From positions 124,001 to 188,000 of the forward strand of contig NZ_PVTV01000014.1 in NCBI RefSeq assembly GCF_003003055.1: DNA of 64,000 bases, given 5' to 3'. Both the position numbers and the translations under genes were made by a program. The notes under the pieces were generated by a model that saw nothing but the letters and a program-made list of their open reading frames with translations, was not told the origin of the DNA and searched no databases. Positions 36,375-45,306 of the stretch are shown in pieces (positions within the stretch are counted from its first letter, which is position 1; each line of letters starts with the position of its first letter). The stretch comes from Jezberella montanilacus (lineage in GTDB: Bacteria > Pseudomonadota > Gammaproteobacteria > Burkholderiales > Burkholderiaceae_B).

Positions 36375-37550
36375 TCAAACAGGGGGTAATTCAAATACCT
36401 GACGCAGATAGGCCAGGTAGGCTTGATCGTCGCACATCGTTTTTTCGGGTGCATCCGAAACTTTAGCGACTGGTTGCCCGTTACATCTCACCATTTTCAT
36501 GACGATTTGCAGCGGCTCGTGCCCTAAATCATTGGTCAAATTCGTACCAATGCCAAAAGAGGTTTGACAACGACCCGCGAAACGCCGGGTGATTTCAATC
36601 GCTCGAGGGATAGTGAGCGCGTCAGAAAAAACCAGGGTTTTCGTCCGAGGGTCAACACGATTCGCAGCGTAGTGAGCAAGCATACGCTCACCCCAGTCTA
36701 ATGGATCACCTGAATCGTGTCGCGCCCCATCAAACAGTTTGCAGAAGTACATGTCAAAGTCACGTAAAAAGGCATCCAGCCCATAAACATCGGACAGGGC
36801 AATGCCAAGATCCCCGCGATATTCTTTAGCCCATGTCTCAAGCGCAAAGACTTGAGAATCACGCAAGCGCGGGCCGAGCGCCTGGCAGGCCTGCAGGTAT
36901 TCATGCGCCATCGTGCCAAGTGGCGTGACCCCATGCTTCATCGCAAACCAGACATTGCTTGTGCCTGCAAAATGCTCGCCCATTTGGGCTTTCATCGTCA
37001 GCACGACCTCTTCGTGCCAGGCATGTGAAAAACGCCGACGCGTGCCGTACTCTGCCACCCTAAACTGCGCCAGATCGGGCGCATCGAGCACCAGGTGCAT
37101 TTTTGTCTGTAAACGTTTACGGCCCTCGTCCCACGGTGGATTTGGGCAAACGTTTCGAAAATAAACCTCGTTAACGATCGCCAATACCGGGATTTCAAAC
37201 AAAATCGTGTGCAACCAAGACCCCTTGACGGTAATCTCAATTTCGCCGGGTTTATTTCCCTCGGTTACTTCAATGCGCTTTTCAGACAGCTGAAAGAAAT
37301 CCAGGAAATCAATGAAATCACTCTTGATAAAGCGCAAGCCACCCAGGTAGGTGAGCTCTTGCTGGCTGAACCGCAGTTGGCACAGCGCACGGATTTCAGT
37401 GCGGATTTCTTCAATGTACGGACGAAGGTCGACCCCGGGCGTCCTGCACCGGTAACGGTATTCAACCTGAGCCGCAGGAAAATGATGCAAAACCACCTGC
37501 ATCATCGTGAACTTGTACAGGTCTGTATCGAGTAGTGACTTAATAATCAT
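36375..37550 (-). CDS. pncB: Nicotinate phosphoribosyltransferase
   Basis: NAD salvage: nicotinate plus PRPP and ATP to nicotinate mononucleotide. The 391-aa protein begins [24 protein letters not shown], the NAPRTase signature, and has [24 protein letters not shown] with the phosphorylatable His. Further along are [16 protein letters not shown] and [14 protein letters not shown]. First gene of the minus-strand run to trpA-accD; divergent from fdxA with 131 bases between. Confidence 0.96.
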   Translation of the reverse strand: MIIKSLLDTDLYKFTMMQVVLHHFPAAQVEYRYRCRTPGVDLRPYIEEIRTEIRALCQLRFSQQELTYLGGLRFIKSDFIDFLDFFQLSEKRIEVTEGNKPGEIEITVKGSWLHTILFEIPVLAIVNEVYFRNVCPNPPWDEGRKRLQTKMHLVLDAPDLAQFRVAEYGTRRRFSHAWHEEVVLTMKAQMGEHFAGTSNVWFAMKHGVTPLGTMAHEYLQACQALGPRLRDSQVFALETWAKEYRGDLGIALSDVYGLDAFLRDFDMYFCKLFDGARHDSGDPLDWGERMLAHYAANRVDPRTKTLVFSDALTIPRAIEITRRFAGRCQTSFGIGTNLTNDLGHEPLQIVMKMVRCNGQPVAKVSDAPEKTMCDDQAYLAYLRQVFELPPV

Positions 37551-37681
37551 GATTTTTCAACAATGACCTCAACCATAGCATAGCCGTCACGAATAAAAGG
37601 GCTTTTACAAGCTGTCTCAGCCATTTAGGTAAAATCTCTCACAAATCCTTTTGCTAACAACTATTAACGCTGGTGAAATCC

Positions 37682-38011
37682 ATGACGCATGTCGTGACTG
37701 AAAACTGTATTAAATGCAAATTTACGGACTGCGTCGACGTTTGTCCTGTCGACTGCTTTAGGGAAGGGCCAAACTTTTTGATCATTGATCCCGATGAATG
37801 CATTGATTGCGCCGTTTGTATCCCTGAGTGCCCTGCCAACGCCATTTTCGCTGAAGAAGATTTGCCGGCCGACCAGCTCAAATTCATTGCTCTGAACGCT
37901 GAATTAGTATCATCGCCGTCTTTCACCAGCATTAGTCGCTCGAAAAAACCGCTGCCCGACGCTGACAACTGGAACGGCATGACAGACAAACTCAAATACC
38001 TCGAAAGGTAA
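37682..38011 (+). CDS. fdxA: Seven-iron (3Fe-4S/4Fe-4S) ferredoxin FdxA
   Basis: Small electron carrier of 109 aa. Starts [13 protein letters not shown], with the 3Fe-4S/4Fe-4S cysteine pattern [17 protein letters not shown] and [12 protein letters not shown]. The ATG 37682 is preferred over a GTG three codons upstream because it opens the conserved N-terminus. Only 5 bases before a ferredoxin-NADP reductase, its likely electron partner. Confidence 0.94.
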   Translation: MTHVVTENCIKCKFTDCVDVCPVDCFREGPNFLIIDPDECIDCAVCIPECPANAIFAEEDLPADQLKFIALNAELVSSPSFTSISRSKKPLPDADNWNGMTDKLKYLER

Positions 38012-38016
38012 TAAAT

Positions 38017-38847
38017 TTGACCGATACAAGCGGCTCTCAGGTGATTGGCAAAGAGCTTCGCTATACCAGACAGAGCGTATTGGCCAAAAAGGTTTGGCTG
38101 GACGAAAAGTTGTTTTCGCTACGCGTGACTAAGGATCCAGCCTTTAATTTTTTGCCCGGCCAGTTTGCCCGGCTGGGGCTGTCAATTGCGACAGCCACTA
38201 ACGGAGATCTAGCTGAAGAGTGGCGAGCTTACTCCATGGTGTCCAGCCCGAAAGAAACAGAATTAGAGTTTTTTTCTGTACTAGTTCCCGGGGGCAAATT
38301 CAGCCCAGCGATGGCCAGCCTATCTGTTGGTGATGAAATTCTGATTGATAAAACGGCCTATGGCTTTCTTACCCTCGATCGCTTCCCCGACGGAGAAGAC
38401 CTGTGGCTGTTCTGCACCGGAACGGGGCTATCGGCCTATATTGCCCTGTTGCGAGACCAGCAGGTCTGGGCACAATTCAAAAAAGTGATCCTGATTCACG
38501 GTGTCAGGCACGCAAGTGAGCTTGCTTACCGCGACGAGATGCTTGAGCTGATTCAGGCGGATAAGCCACTGGTTTACCTGCCCGTCACCTCAAAAGAGCT
38601 ATCGTCGCCTGAGCTATCACCTAACGTCCATCCGGACCTGCTGCAACCGAGCCGGATGACCAGCTTGCTGTCATCCGGAGAACTCGAGCAACGTGTGCGG
38701 ATCGCACTCAATCCAAGCTCATCCCGGATCATGCTATGCGGTAATCCAGCGATGGTGACAGACATGCGGAAACTATTATCGGCAAGAGGTTTCGTCGCAG
38801 GTCGCCGTGGGGTAGCGGGTAATCTTGCCGTTGAAAACTACTGGTAA
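38017..38847 (+). CDS. fpr: Ferredoxin-NADP reductase
   Basis: FAD enzyme exchanging electrons between ferredoxin and NADP(H). The 276-aa protein has the FAD motif WRAYSMVSSP near residue 69, a GKFSPAM loop, the NADP-binding FCTGTGLSAYIALLRD and the C-terminal MLCGNPAMVTDMRKLL. It ends in VENYW, an aromatic C-terminus like bacterial FPR. The start is TTG at 38017, five bases after fdxA. No ATG is available near the conserved N-terminus. Confidence 0.93.
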   Translation: MTDTSGSQVIGKELRYTRQSVLAKKVWLDEKLFSLRVTKDPAFNFLPGQFARLGLSIATATNGDLAEEWRAYSMVSSPKETELEFFSVLVPGGKFSPAMASLSVGDEILIDKTAYGFLTLDRFPDGEDLWLFCTGTGLSAYIALLRDQQVWAQFKKVILIHGVRHASELAYRDEMLELIQADKPLVYLPVTSKELSSPELSPNVHPDLLQPSRMTSLLSSGELEQRVRIALNPSSSRIMLCGNPAMVTDMRKLLSARGFVAGRRGVAGNLAVENYW

Positions 38848-38867
38848 CCTACACGATCGCTTTATCT

Positions 38868-38882
38868 TGTTGCGTTGCAACA
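38868..38882. promoter_or_regulatory. Inverted repeat upstream of the PHA depolymerase promoter
   Basis: TGTTGC-GTT-GCAACA, two 6-base arms with a 3-base centre, five bases upstream of the -35 below. It contains TGC-N3-GCA, a spacing seen in operators of PHA regulators of the PhaR type. The match is suggestive only. Confidence 0.35.
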
Positions 38883-38887
38883 TGAGT

Positions 38888-38916
38888 TTGAGCGATAATC
38901 TGGGCACTAGAATAAT
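38888..38916 (+). promoter_or_regulatory. Candidate promoter of the PHA depolymerase gene
   Basis: TTGAGC (38888-38893), 17 spacer bases, AATAAT (38911-38916), about 30 bases before the ATG at 38946. Confidence 0.5.
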
Positions 38917-38945
38917 TAAATAATCAATCAAACTAGGACTTAAGC

Positions 38946-40175
38946 ATGCTTTATAAGTTACATGATGATGTACAGCACGCGATCCTTGGCCCGATGGCCA
39001 CCTTTGCAAACATTGGTGCTGCACTATTTTCTCACCCCAGTAGTCCACTCGCTTACTCACCAGTAGCGCGCAATATCGCAGCCGGCTATGAGCTCATGCA
39101 CCGAATTGGCAAACGCTACGAAAAGCCCGAATGGATGTTGACCGACACAGAAGTGAATGGCAAAAAAGTGTCTGTCTCAATAGAAACAGAAATGGCCACA
39201 CCCTTCTGTAATTTGATCCATTTTGTGCGCGACCTCCCGGCGAAAACGGCTCAGACTCAGCCTAAATTACTTGTCGTTGCCCCGCTGTCGGGTCATCATT
39301 CAACGTTGTTGCGCGATACGGTGCGGGCATTAATACAAAACCACGATGTTTACGTCACGGATTGGGTCGACGCAAGAATGGTGCCTGCTTCGCACGGCCC
39401 CTTTCATCTCAATGACTACGTTAAGCTGGTACGCAGCTTTGTTGAGCATTTATCACCAGACTTGCATGTCGTCTCGGTCTGTCAACCTACAGTTCCCGTT
39501 CTGGCCGCTATCTCGCTGATGGCCTCTGACAAGAGCCCTGCCCTACCCAAGAGTATGGTCATGATGGGTGGGCCAATCGACCCGCGCTGTTCACCGACTC
39601 AAGTCAATAGACTGGCAACAACGCGTCCCTTTGAATGGTTCGAGAATGAAGTCATTCATTCTGTACCGCCGCGCCACCCCGGGTATGGTCGCAAGGTTTA
39701 TCCTGGTTTTCTTCAGCATGCTGGCTTTATGGCAATGAATCCAGATCGTCACTTGAAATCTCATTACGATTTTTATGTTGATCTCCTGCGGGGCGATGAA
39801 GGTGATGCTGAAGCGCATCGTAGGTTCTATAACGAGTACAACGCCGTGCTCGATATGCCAGCCGAGTTCTACCTCGACACTATCCGCATGGTGTTTCAAA
39901 ATTTTGACTTGCCAAACGGCACCTGGGAAGTTGACGGCAAGCTAGTTAAACCTGCAGATATCAAATCCGTTGCACTTTTCACGATTGAAGGCGAGTTAGA
40001 CGATATTTCGGGGGAGGGGCAAACACGCGCTGCTCAAGACCTCTGCAAAGGCATCCCAGCTGCCAGAAAAAAACACTATACGGCACCTCAATGTGGCCAT
40101 TACGGTATTTTTTCGGGTAGCCGTTGGCGCAACACCATCTGCCCACAAATAGCAGAGTTCGTTCGTCAAGCTTAA
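38946..40175 (+). CDS. phaZ: Intracellular polyhydroxyalkanoate depolymerase (PhaZ)
   Basis: Mobilises stored poly(3-hydroxybutyrate). The 409-aa protein has the alpha/beta-hydrolase core [19 protein letters not shown] and a cysteine nucleophile, Cys179 in VSVCQPTVP, in place of the serine of secreted depolymerases. It also has [12 protein letters not shown] and the late His in [13 protein letters not shown]. This is the Ralstonia PhaZ1 type. AGGA lies about 9 bases before the ATG. No phaC synthase is in the window. Confidence 0.94.
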   Translation: MLYKLHDDVQHAILGPMATFANIGAALFSHPSSPLAYSPVARNIAAGYELMHRIGKRYEKPEWMLTDTEVNGKKVSVSIETEMATPFCNLIHFVRDLPAKTAQTQPKLLVVAPLSGHHSTLLRDTVRALIQNHDVYVTDWVDARMVPASHGPFHLNDYVKLVRSFVEHLSPDLHVVSVCQPTVPVLAAISLMASDKSPALPKSMVMMGGPIDPRCSPTQVNRLATTRPFEWFENEVIHSVPPRHPGYGRKVYPGFLQHAGFMAMNPDRHLKSHYDFYVDLLRGDEGDAEAHRRFYNEYNAVLDMPAEFYLDTIRMVFQNFDLPNGTWEVDGKLVKPADIKSVALFTIEGELDDISGEGQTRAAQDLCKGIPAARKKHYTAPQCGHYGIFSGSRWRNTICPQIAEFVRQA

Positions 40176-40185
40176 GTACTCGCCT

Positions 40186-40791
40186 ATGCTAGCCGATCAG
40201 ATCAACGATCTGCTGCCCCAGACGCAGTGTACGAAGTGCGGTTTCCAGGGCTGTCAGCCCTATGCTGAGGCCATCGCCACCGATCAGGCGGACATCAACC
40301 GATGCCCGCCCGGTGGCAACGAGGGCATCGTTAAACTTGCTCAATTGCTCAACCGCCGCCCCAGTGCACTAGATGAAAGTTGTGGCATTCATCATTCCTT
40401 GCAAGTCGCGCTCATTGATGAGAAACACTGCATTGGTTGCACGCTCTGTATTCAGGCGTGTCCAGTTGACGCCATTGTGGGGGCTGCAAAACGGATGCAC
40501 ACAGTCATCGCAGACCAATGCACGGGTTGCGATTTGTGTTTGATACCCTGTCCGGTTGACTGCATCACGATGGTTGACGTGACCCCAGCACGCACCTGGA
40601 CGTCTGAAGATGCCAAGCGCGCACGAAGTCGCTACCAAAGCCGAAAAAACCGCGTCACTCAGGGGCCGGAGGCATTGCGTTTTGAACAAGAAAACGCCAC
40701 ACCACCCGATCCACGTCCTGCCAGCCCAGACAAGCAAACGTTGATTGCCCAGATGCTGGCAAAAGCGCGGGCGCGCAGAGCCCACACATGA
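40186..40791 (+). CDS. RnfB-like iron-sulfur protein
   Basis: The 201-aa protein begins with a 4Fe-4S domain ([16 protein letters not shown] and CPPGG) and continues with two 4Fe-4S clusters ([16 protein letters not shown] and [16 protein letters not shown]). It ends in a basic tail. It resembles RnfB/RsxB but has no N-terminal membrane helix and no other rnf genes around it. Its role as an electron donor is open. Its stop overlaps the nth start by 4 bases; Nth itself holds a 4Fe-4S cluster and is an rnf neighbour in E. coli. Confidence 0.82.
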   Translation: MLADQINDLLPQTQCTKCGFQGCQPYAEAIATDQADINRCPPGGNEGIVKLAQLLNRRPSALDESCGIHHSLQVALIDEKHCIGCTLCIQACPVDAIVGAAKRMHTVIADQCTGCDLCLIPCPVDCITMVDVTPARTWTSEDAKRARSRYQSRKNRVTQGPEALRFEQENATPPDPRPASPDKQTLIAQMLAKARARRAHT

Positions 40792-41426
40792 ACAGACAAA
40801 AGCGCTACGAAATTTTCTCACGGTTACGCTCAGCCAACCCAAATCCAACGACCGAGCTTGAATACCACAGCACCTTTCAGCTACTCATCGCTGTCATGCT
40901 GTCTGCACAAGCAACTGACAAATCGGTCAATCTGGCCACCCGCAAACTCTTCCCTAAATACGGTACACCGAAAGCACTCCTGAAATTGGGCGAAGCAGGC
41001 TTGTGTGAGTACGTCAAAAGTATTGGCTTGTATAAAACGAAAGCCAAAAATGTCATCACAACGTGCTCAATGCTCATTGAGCAACACGCGGGCGGAGTCC
41101 CAGATAATCGAGAAGCGCTTGAGGCCCTTCCCGGGGTCGGTCGCAAAACAGCTAATGTCGTGTTGAACACCGCTTTTGGCCAGCCTACGATGGCCGTGGA
41201 TACGCACATATTCAGGGTATCAAACCGCACTGGGATAGCCCCTGGCAAAGATGTGCTTGAAGTCGAAGAAAAACTTCTTAAGTTCATCCCGGATGAATTT
41301 TTGCTCAACGCGCACCACTGGCTCATTTTGCTAGGTCGCTATGTATGTGTCGCTCGCACACCCAAATGTCCGCAGTGTGGCATTGCTGACTTATGCGAAT
41401 ACCGGAGCAAGACAAAAGCTCAATGA
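40788..41426 (+). CDS. nth: Endonuclease III
   Basis: DNA glycosylase/AP lyase for oxidised pyrimidines. The 212-aa protein has the helix-hairpin-helix [13 protein letters not shown] with Lys120, catalytic Asp138 in [13 protein letters not shown] and the C-terminal iron-sulfur loop [17 protein letters not shown]. Both catalytic positions fall at exactly the E. coli numbers. It overlaps the rnfB-like gene by 4 bases. Confidence 0.97.
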   Translation: MNRQKRYEIFSRLRSANPNPTTELEYHSTFQLLIAVMLSAQATDKSVNLATRKLFPKYGTPKALLKLGEAGLCEYVKSIGLYKTKAKNVITTCSMLIEQHAGGVPDNREALEALPGVGRKTANVVLNTAFGQPTMAVDTHIFRVSNRTGIAPGKDVLEVEEKLLKFIPDEFLLNAHHWLILLGRYVCVARTPKCPQCGIADLCEYRSKTKAQ

Positions 41427-41481
41427 GTCAGACCATTGTCAAGTCATCCGACCTGCATCTGAACCCTATGACAAACCCGCA

Positions 41482-41510
41482 TTGAAGTTTTTGCTGCACT
41501 TGCGCATAAT
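41482..41510 (+). promoter_or_regulatory. Promoter of the LIV-type ABC transporter operon
   Basis: TTGAAG (41482-41487), 17 spacer bases, CATAAT (41505-41510). The implied start is near 41517. That leaves only about 9 bases to GTG 41526 but 30 to ATG 41547, which helps decide the start of the first gene. Confidence 0.6.
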
Positions 41511-41546
41511 CGGTTCCCTAAACTAGTGATACCGGATCCGATCAGC

Positions 41547-42320
41547 ATGGGCGACATTATTCTTCAAACGCAAGGGCTCACCAAAGAGTTTCGTGGCTTC
41601 GTTGCAGTCAACGACGTCGCACTGAGCGTCAAGCGCGGACACATCCATGCGCTGATTGGCCCCAACGGTGCTGGCAAAACGACTTGTTTCAACCTGTTGA
41701 CTAAATTTCTTGCACCAACTCGAGGCAAAATTCATTTCAATGGTGTTGATATTACCGGTGACCGCCCAGCACAAATCGCTCGTCGGGGCATTATTCGGTC
41801 ATTTCAAATTTCAGCAGTCTTCCCTCACCTGACGGTACTTGAGAACGTACGGATTGGTTTGCAGCGGCCAACAGGCCTGTCTTTTCACTTCTGGCGCAGC
41901 GAGCGTTGTCTCGATCAACTGAATGAACGAGCGAGGCAGTTACTGGATCAAGTTGACTTGGGCGAATTTGCAGACACAATCACCGGTAGCCTTCCTTATG
42001 GTCGTAAGCGGGCACTCGAAATCGCAACGACCCTCGCGATGGATCCCGAATTAATGTTGCTTGATGAGCCGACGCAAGGAATGGGTCATGAGGATGTCGA
42101 TCGTGTCACGCAATTAATTAAACGGGTGAGCGAAGGTCGTACCGTTTTGATGGTCGAACACAACATGAGCGTTATTTCTAAAATCGCAGACGAAATCACG
42201 GTACTTGCTCGAGGCAGCGTCCTCGCAGAAGGTGACTATGCCAGCGTCTCCCGTAATCCCCTCGTGATGGAGGCCTACATGGGCACCACACAGGGCGAGC
42301 TCGAAGGAGCACATGCATGA
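41547..42320 (+). CDS. livG: ABC transporter ATP-binding protein (LivG type)
   Basis: First ATPase of a hydrophobic amino-acid/amide-type importer. 257 aa from ATG 41547 (a GTG at 41526 is the alternative). Walker A GPNGAGKTT, Q-loop in RSFQISAVFP, signature LPYGRKRALEIA, Walker B LMLLDEPTQGMG and H-loop VEHNMSVI are all canonical. The C-terminal AYMG block is the LivG hallmark. The stop overlaps livF by 4 bases. Confidence 0.93.
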   Translation: MGDIILQTQGLTKEFRGFVAVNDVALSVKRGHIHALIGPNGAGKTTCFNLLTKFLAPTRGKIHFNGVDITGDRPAQIARRGIIRSFQISAVFPHLTVLENVRIGLQRPTGLSFHFWRSERCLDQLNERARQLLDQVDLGEFADTITGSLPYGRKRALEIATTLAMDPELMLLDEPTQGMGHEDVDRVTQLIKRVSEGRTVLMVEHNMSVISKIADEITVLARGSVLAEGDYASVSRNPLVMEAYMGTTQGELEGAHA

Positions 42321-43027
42321 ACATGCCCGCACTTGAAATCTCAGGTCTGAATGCCTGGTACGGTGAATCTCACATCCTTCACGGTGTGGATTTAACCGTC
42401 AATCAGGGTGAGGTCGTCACCTTACTGGGACGAAATGGAGCGGGTCGCACCACGACGCTCCGCTCAATATTGGGCCTGACTGGCACGCGCACAGGTTCAA
42501 TCCGGATCCATGGCACAGAATCCATCGATATGCCGACCTACAAAGTTGCACACCTCGGGGTGGGTTATTGCCCGGAAGAGCGCGGCATCTTTGCCAGCCT
42601 CTCCTGTGAAGAAAATCTGCTGTTGCCGCCCCCGGTCGGTGCTCTTGGGGGTGGGATGTCGTTGTCGGAAATCTACGAGATGTTCCCCAACCTGCTCGAG
42701 AGAAAACATTCACCGGGCACCAGACTATCTGGTGGTGAGCAGCAAATGCTGGCAGTAGGCCGAATATTGCGTACTGGTGCAAACCTGTTGCTGCTGGATG
42801 AAATTTCAGAAGGACTTGCACCGGTAATCGTGCAAGCGCTCGCCCGGATGATCACGACACTGAAAGCAAAAGGCTACACCATTGTGATGGTGGAGCAGAA
42901 CTTTCGGTTTGCTGCACCGCTGGCTGATCGCTTCTACGTCATGGAGCACGGGCAGATTGTTGAGCATTTTGACGCCGGCGAACTTGGTGCGAAACAAGGC
43001 GTGCTGAACGAGTTACTCGGGGTTTAA
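42317..43027 (+). CDS. livF: ABC transporter ATP-binding protein (LivF type) with altered Walker motifs
   Basis: Second ATPase of the importer, 236 aa. The Walker A reads GRNGAGRTT, with Arg44 in place of the invariant lysine (codon CGC). The Walker B/D-loop reads LLLLDEISEGLAP, with Ile replacing the usual Pro. The signature LSGGEQQMLAVGR, catalytic Glu and C-terminal LNELLGV are normal. Such a change should weaken ATP binding at one of the two sites unless this subgroup tolerates it. The LivG partner is canonical, so the transporter may hydrolyse ATP asymmetrically. Confidence 0.92.
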   Translation: MNMPALEISGLNAWYGESHILHGVDLTVNQGEVVTLLGRNGAGRTTTLRSILGLTGTRTGSIRIHGTESIDMPTYKVAHLGVGYCPEERGIFASLSCEENLLLPPPVGALGGGMSLSEIYEMFPNLLERKHSPGTRLSGGEQQMLAVGRILRTGANLLLLDEISEGLAPVIVQALARMITTLKAKGYTIVMVEQNFRFAAPLADRFYVMEHGQIVEHFDAGELGAKQGVLNELLGV

Positions 43028-43137
43028 GCACCAGTTCCTTGTATTATCGCAATCTGGCCGTTATCGCCGAAGTTATCCCCTAGGTTGAATCGGTGCCTTG
43101 ACCATGATCGATGGCTGGTGCCCAAAAGGAGAATTAC

Positions 43138-44349
43138 GTGAAGTTAAGCAAATTAAACTCTGCCCTTGTCTTGGCTGGTCTGGCTTTAGGAAGCCAATTT
43201 GCCTCTGCTGCCGTTTCGGATGACGTCATTCGCATTGGTTATATCACCGACATGTCGGGTGTCTACGCCGATATCGACGGCCCTGCCGGCGCGGAAGCCA
43301 TTCGCATGGCCATAGAAGATGCCGGTGGCAATATCAACGGCAAAAAAATTGAGCTCCTGATCGCAGATAACCAGAACAAGTCTGACATTGCAACTGCGCG
43401 CGCGCGCGAGTGGTTTGACCAGAAAAATCTCGACGTGCTCATCGGTGGCACAAACTCTGGCGTTAACCTCGCCCTGGCAACCGTTGCCGCTGAGAAGAAA
43501 AAGCCATTCATCTCGATTGGTGCGGGTACGTCCGATCTGACTAACAAACAATGTACACCCTACACTGTTCACTACGCCTACGACACCGTTGCGATGGCCA
43601 GAGGTACGGGTGCAGCAGTGGTCAATGACGGCGGTAAGACCTGGTTCTTTCTGACTGCTGATTACGCGTTCGGTCACGCTCTTGAGCGTGACACGACCGC
43701 GGTGATCAAAGCGAGCGGCGGAGAAATCAAAGGGACAGTAAAAGCCCCACTGAACACGGCTGACTTCTCGTCGTTCTTGCTCCAGGCACAAGGCTCAGGT
43801 GCACAAATTCTTGGTCTGGCCAACGCAGGCGGCGACGCGATCAACTCGATCAAAGCCGCTGATGAGTTCGGCATCACCAAAACCATGAAAATGGCTGGTC
43901 TGTTGCTGTTCATCAATGACATCCATGCGCTTGGTCTCAAAGCGACACAAGGTATGTACTTGACTGATGGCTGGTATTGGGATCAAAGTGAGGCTTCACG
44001 CGACTGGACTAAGAAATTTGTTGCCCGCAGCAAGCATCAACCTTCGATGTTGCACGCTGCCGACTACTCCTCGGTCAGTTTTTACCTGAAAGGCGTCAAA
44101 GAGACTGGATCAGACGATGGGGACACCATGATGAAATGGATGAAGTCCAACAAGGTCAACGATTTCTTTGCCAAAGAAGGTTACGTTCGTCAGGATGGCC
44201 GCATGATCCATGATATGTACCTCATGCAGGTAAAAACGCCCGCAGAATCGAAAGCCCCTTGGGATTATTACAAAGTGCTGGCAACGCTTCCGGGTGATCA
44301 GGTGTTTACCAAACTTTCTGAATCAACTTGCTCACTCATTAACAAGTAA
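43138..44349 (+). CDS. Periplasmic substrate-binding protein (LivK type)
   Basis: Binds the transported solute. 403 aa from GTG 43138, which has AGGAG 7 bases upstream; upstream in-frame codons are not needed. Signal peptide KLSKLNSALVLAGLALGSQF with cleavage near ASAA, then VIRIGYITDMSGVYADIDGPAGAEA typical of Peripla_BP_6. One Cys pair candidate is at KQCTP and ESTCSL. The ligand cannot be read; this subgroup in Burkholderiales is large. A terminator-like hairpin follows the stop. Confidence 0.92.
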   Translation: MKLSKLNSALVLAGLALGSQFASAAVSDDVIRIGYITDMSGVYADIDGPAGAEAIRMAIEDAGGNINGKKIELLIADNQNKSDIATARAREWFDQKNLDVLIGGTNSGVNLALATVAAEKKKPFISIGAGTSDLTNKQCTPYTVHYAYDTVAMARGTGAAVVNDGGKTWFFLTADYAFGHALERDTTAVIKASGGEIKGTVKAPLNTADFSSFLLQAQGSGAQILGLANAGGDAINSIKAADEFGITKTMKMAGLLLFINDIHALGLKATQGMYLTDGWYWDQSEASRDWTKKFVARSKHQPSMLHAADYSSVSFYLKGVKETGSDDGDTMMKWMKSNKVNDFFAKEGYVRQDGRMIHDMYLMQVKTPAESKAPWDYYKVLATLPGDQVFTKLSESTCSLINK

Positions 44350-44356
44350 CACTAAC

Positions 44357-44387
44357 AGGCCCTTGTTCTGGCAGACAAGGGCCTTTT
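44357..44387 (+). terminator. Hairpin between the binding-protein gene and the permease genes
   Basis: AGGCCCTTGT, 8-base loop, ACAAGGGCCT followed by TTTTGG: a perfect 10-bp stem with a short T-run. It likely acts as a partial terminator or mRNA stabiliser that makes the binding protein more abundant than the permeases. Confidence 0.75.
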
Positions 44388-44418
44388 GGTATTCATTATT
44401 TTTGCCATACGAAACACG

Positions 44419-45306
44419 ATGATGACAATTTTTGGTATCCCGATACAGGCTTTTCTGGGGCAGCTATTGCTGGGCCTGGTCAATGGCTCTTTTTATGCAA
44501 TTTTGTCTCTCGGCTTGGCAGTCATATTTGGCCTACTCAACGTCATTAATTTCGCTCACGGCGCGCTCTACATGCTGGGTGCCTTTCTTGCCTGGATGGG
44601 CTTAAGTTACTTTGGACTTAATTATTGGGTCATGCTCGCTGTTGCGCCTATTCTCGTTGGGCTGTTCGGTATCTTGATTGAAAAATTCATGCTCAAGCAT
44701 CTCTACAAGCTTGATCATCTCTACGGATTGTTGCTGACCTTCGGTATCACCTTGATCCTCGAAGGATTATTGCGAAGCTTTTATGGTGTCTCTGGCTTGC
44801 CTTACGCCACGCCCGACGCGCTGCGTGGGGCCACAAACCTGGGCTTTATGATCCTGCCAAATTACCGGGCTTGGGTAGTCGTGGCTTCGGTAGTGGTATG
44901 TCTGTTTACATGGTTCATCATTGAGCGTACACGCTTAGGCGCATTGTTGCGTGCCGGGACGGAAAACCCCCGGCTGGTTGAAGCCTTTGGTGTGAATGTC
45001 CCCCTCATGATCACCTTGACTTACGGTTTTGGTGTTGCATTAGCTGGATTTGCGGGCGTGCTCGCTGCACCCGTTCTTCAGATTTCACCGCTGATGGGGT
45101 CCAACTTGATTATTGTGGTTTTTGCCGTTGTCGTGATTGGCGGAATGGGATCCATACTCGGTGCAATCGTTACAGGTCTGGGGCTCGGCATCATCGAGGG
45201 TTTAACCAAAGTTTTTTATCCAGAGGCCTCTAGCACCGTAGTATTTATCATCATGGCAATCGTCCTGCTTGTTCGTCCCGCCGGGCTTTTCGGGAAAGAA
45301 AAATGA
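44419..45306 (+). CDS. livH: ABC transporter permease (LivH type)
   Basis: Membrane channel subunit. About 295 aa from ATG 44419 (or 44422); the open frame begins upstream inside the terminator. Multiple membrane helices, INFAHGALYMLGAF near residue 44, and the cytoplasmic EAA-like loop GALLRAGTENPRLVEAFGVNV match LivH. It ends VRPAGLFGKEK and overlaps livM by 4 bases. Confidence 0.93.
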   Translation: MMTIFGIPIQAFLGQLLLGLVNGSFYAILSLGLAVIFGLLNVINFAHGALYMLGAFLAWMGLSYFGLNYWVMLAVAPILVGLFGILIEKFMLKHLYKLDHLYGLLLTFGITLILEGLLRSFYGVSGLPYATPDALRGATNLGFMILPNYRAWVVVASVVVCLFTWFIIERTRLGALLRAGTENPRLVEAFGVNVPLMITLTYGFGVALAGFAGVLAAPVLQISPLMGSNLIIVVFAVVVIGGMGSILGAIVTGLGLGIIEGLTKVFYPEASSTVVFIIMAIVLLVRPAGLFGKEK

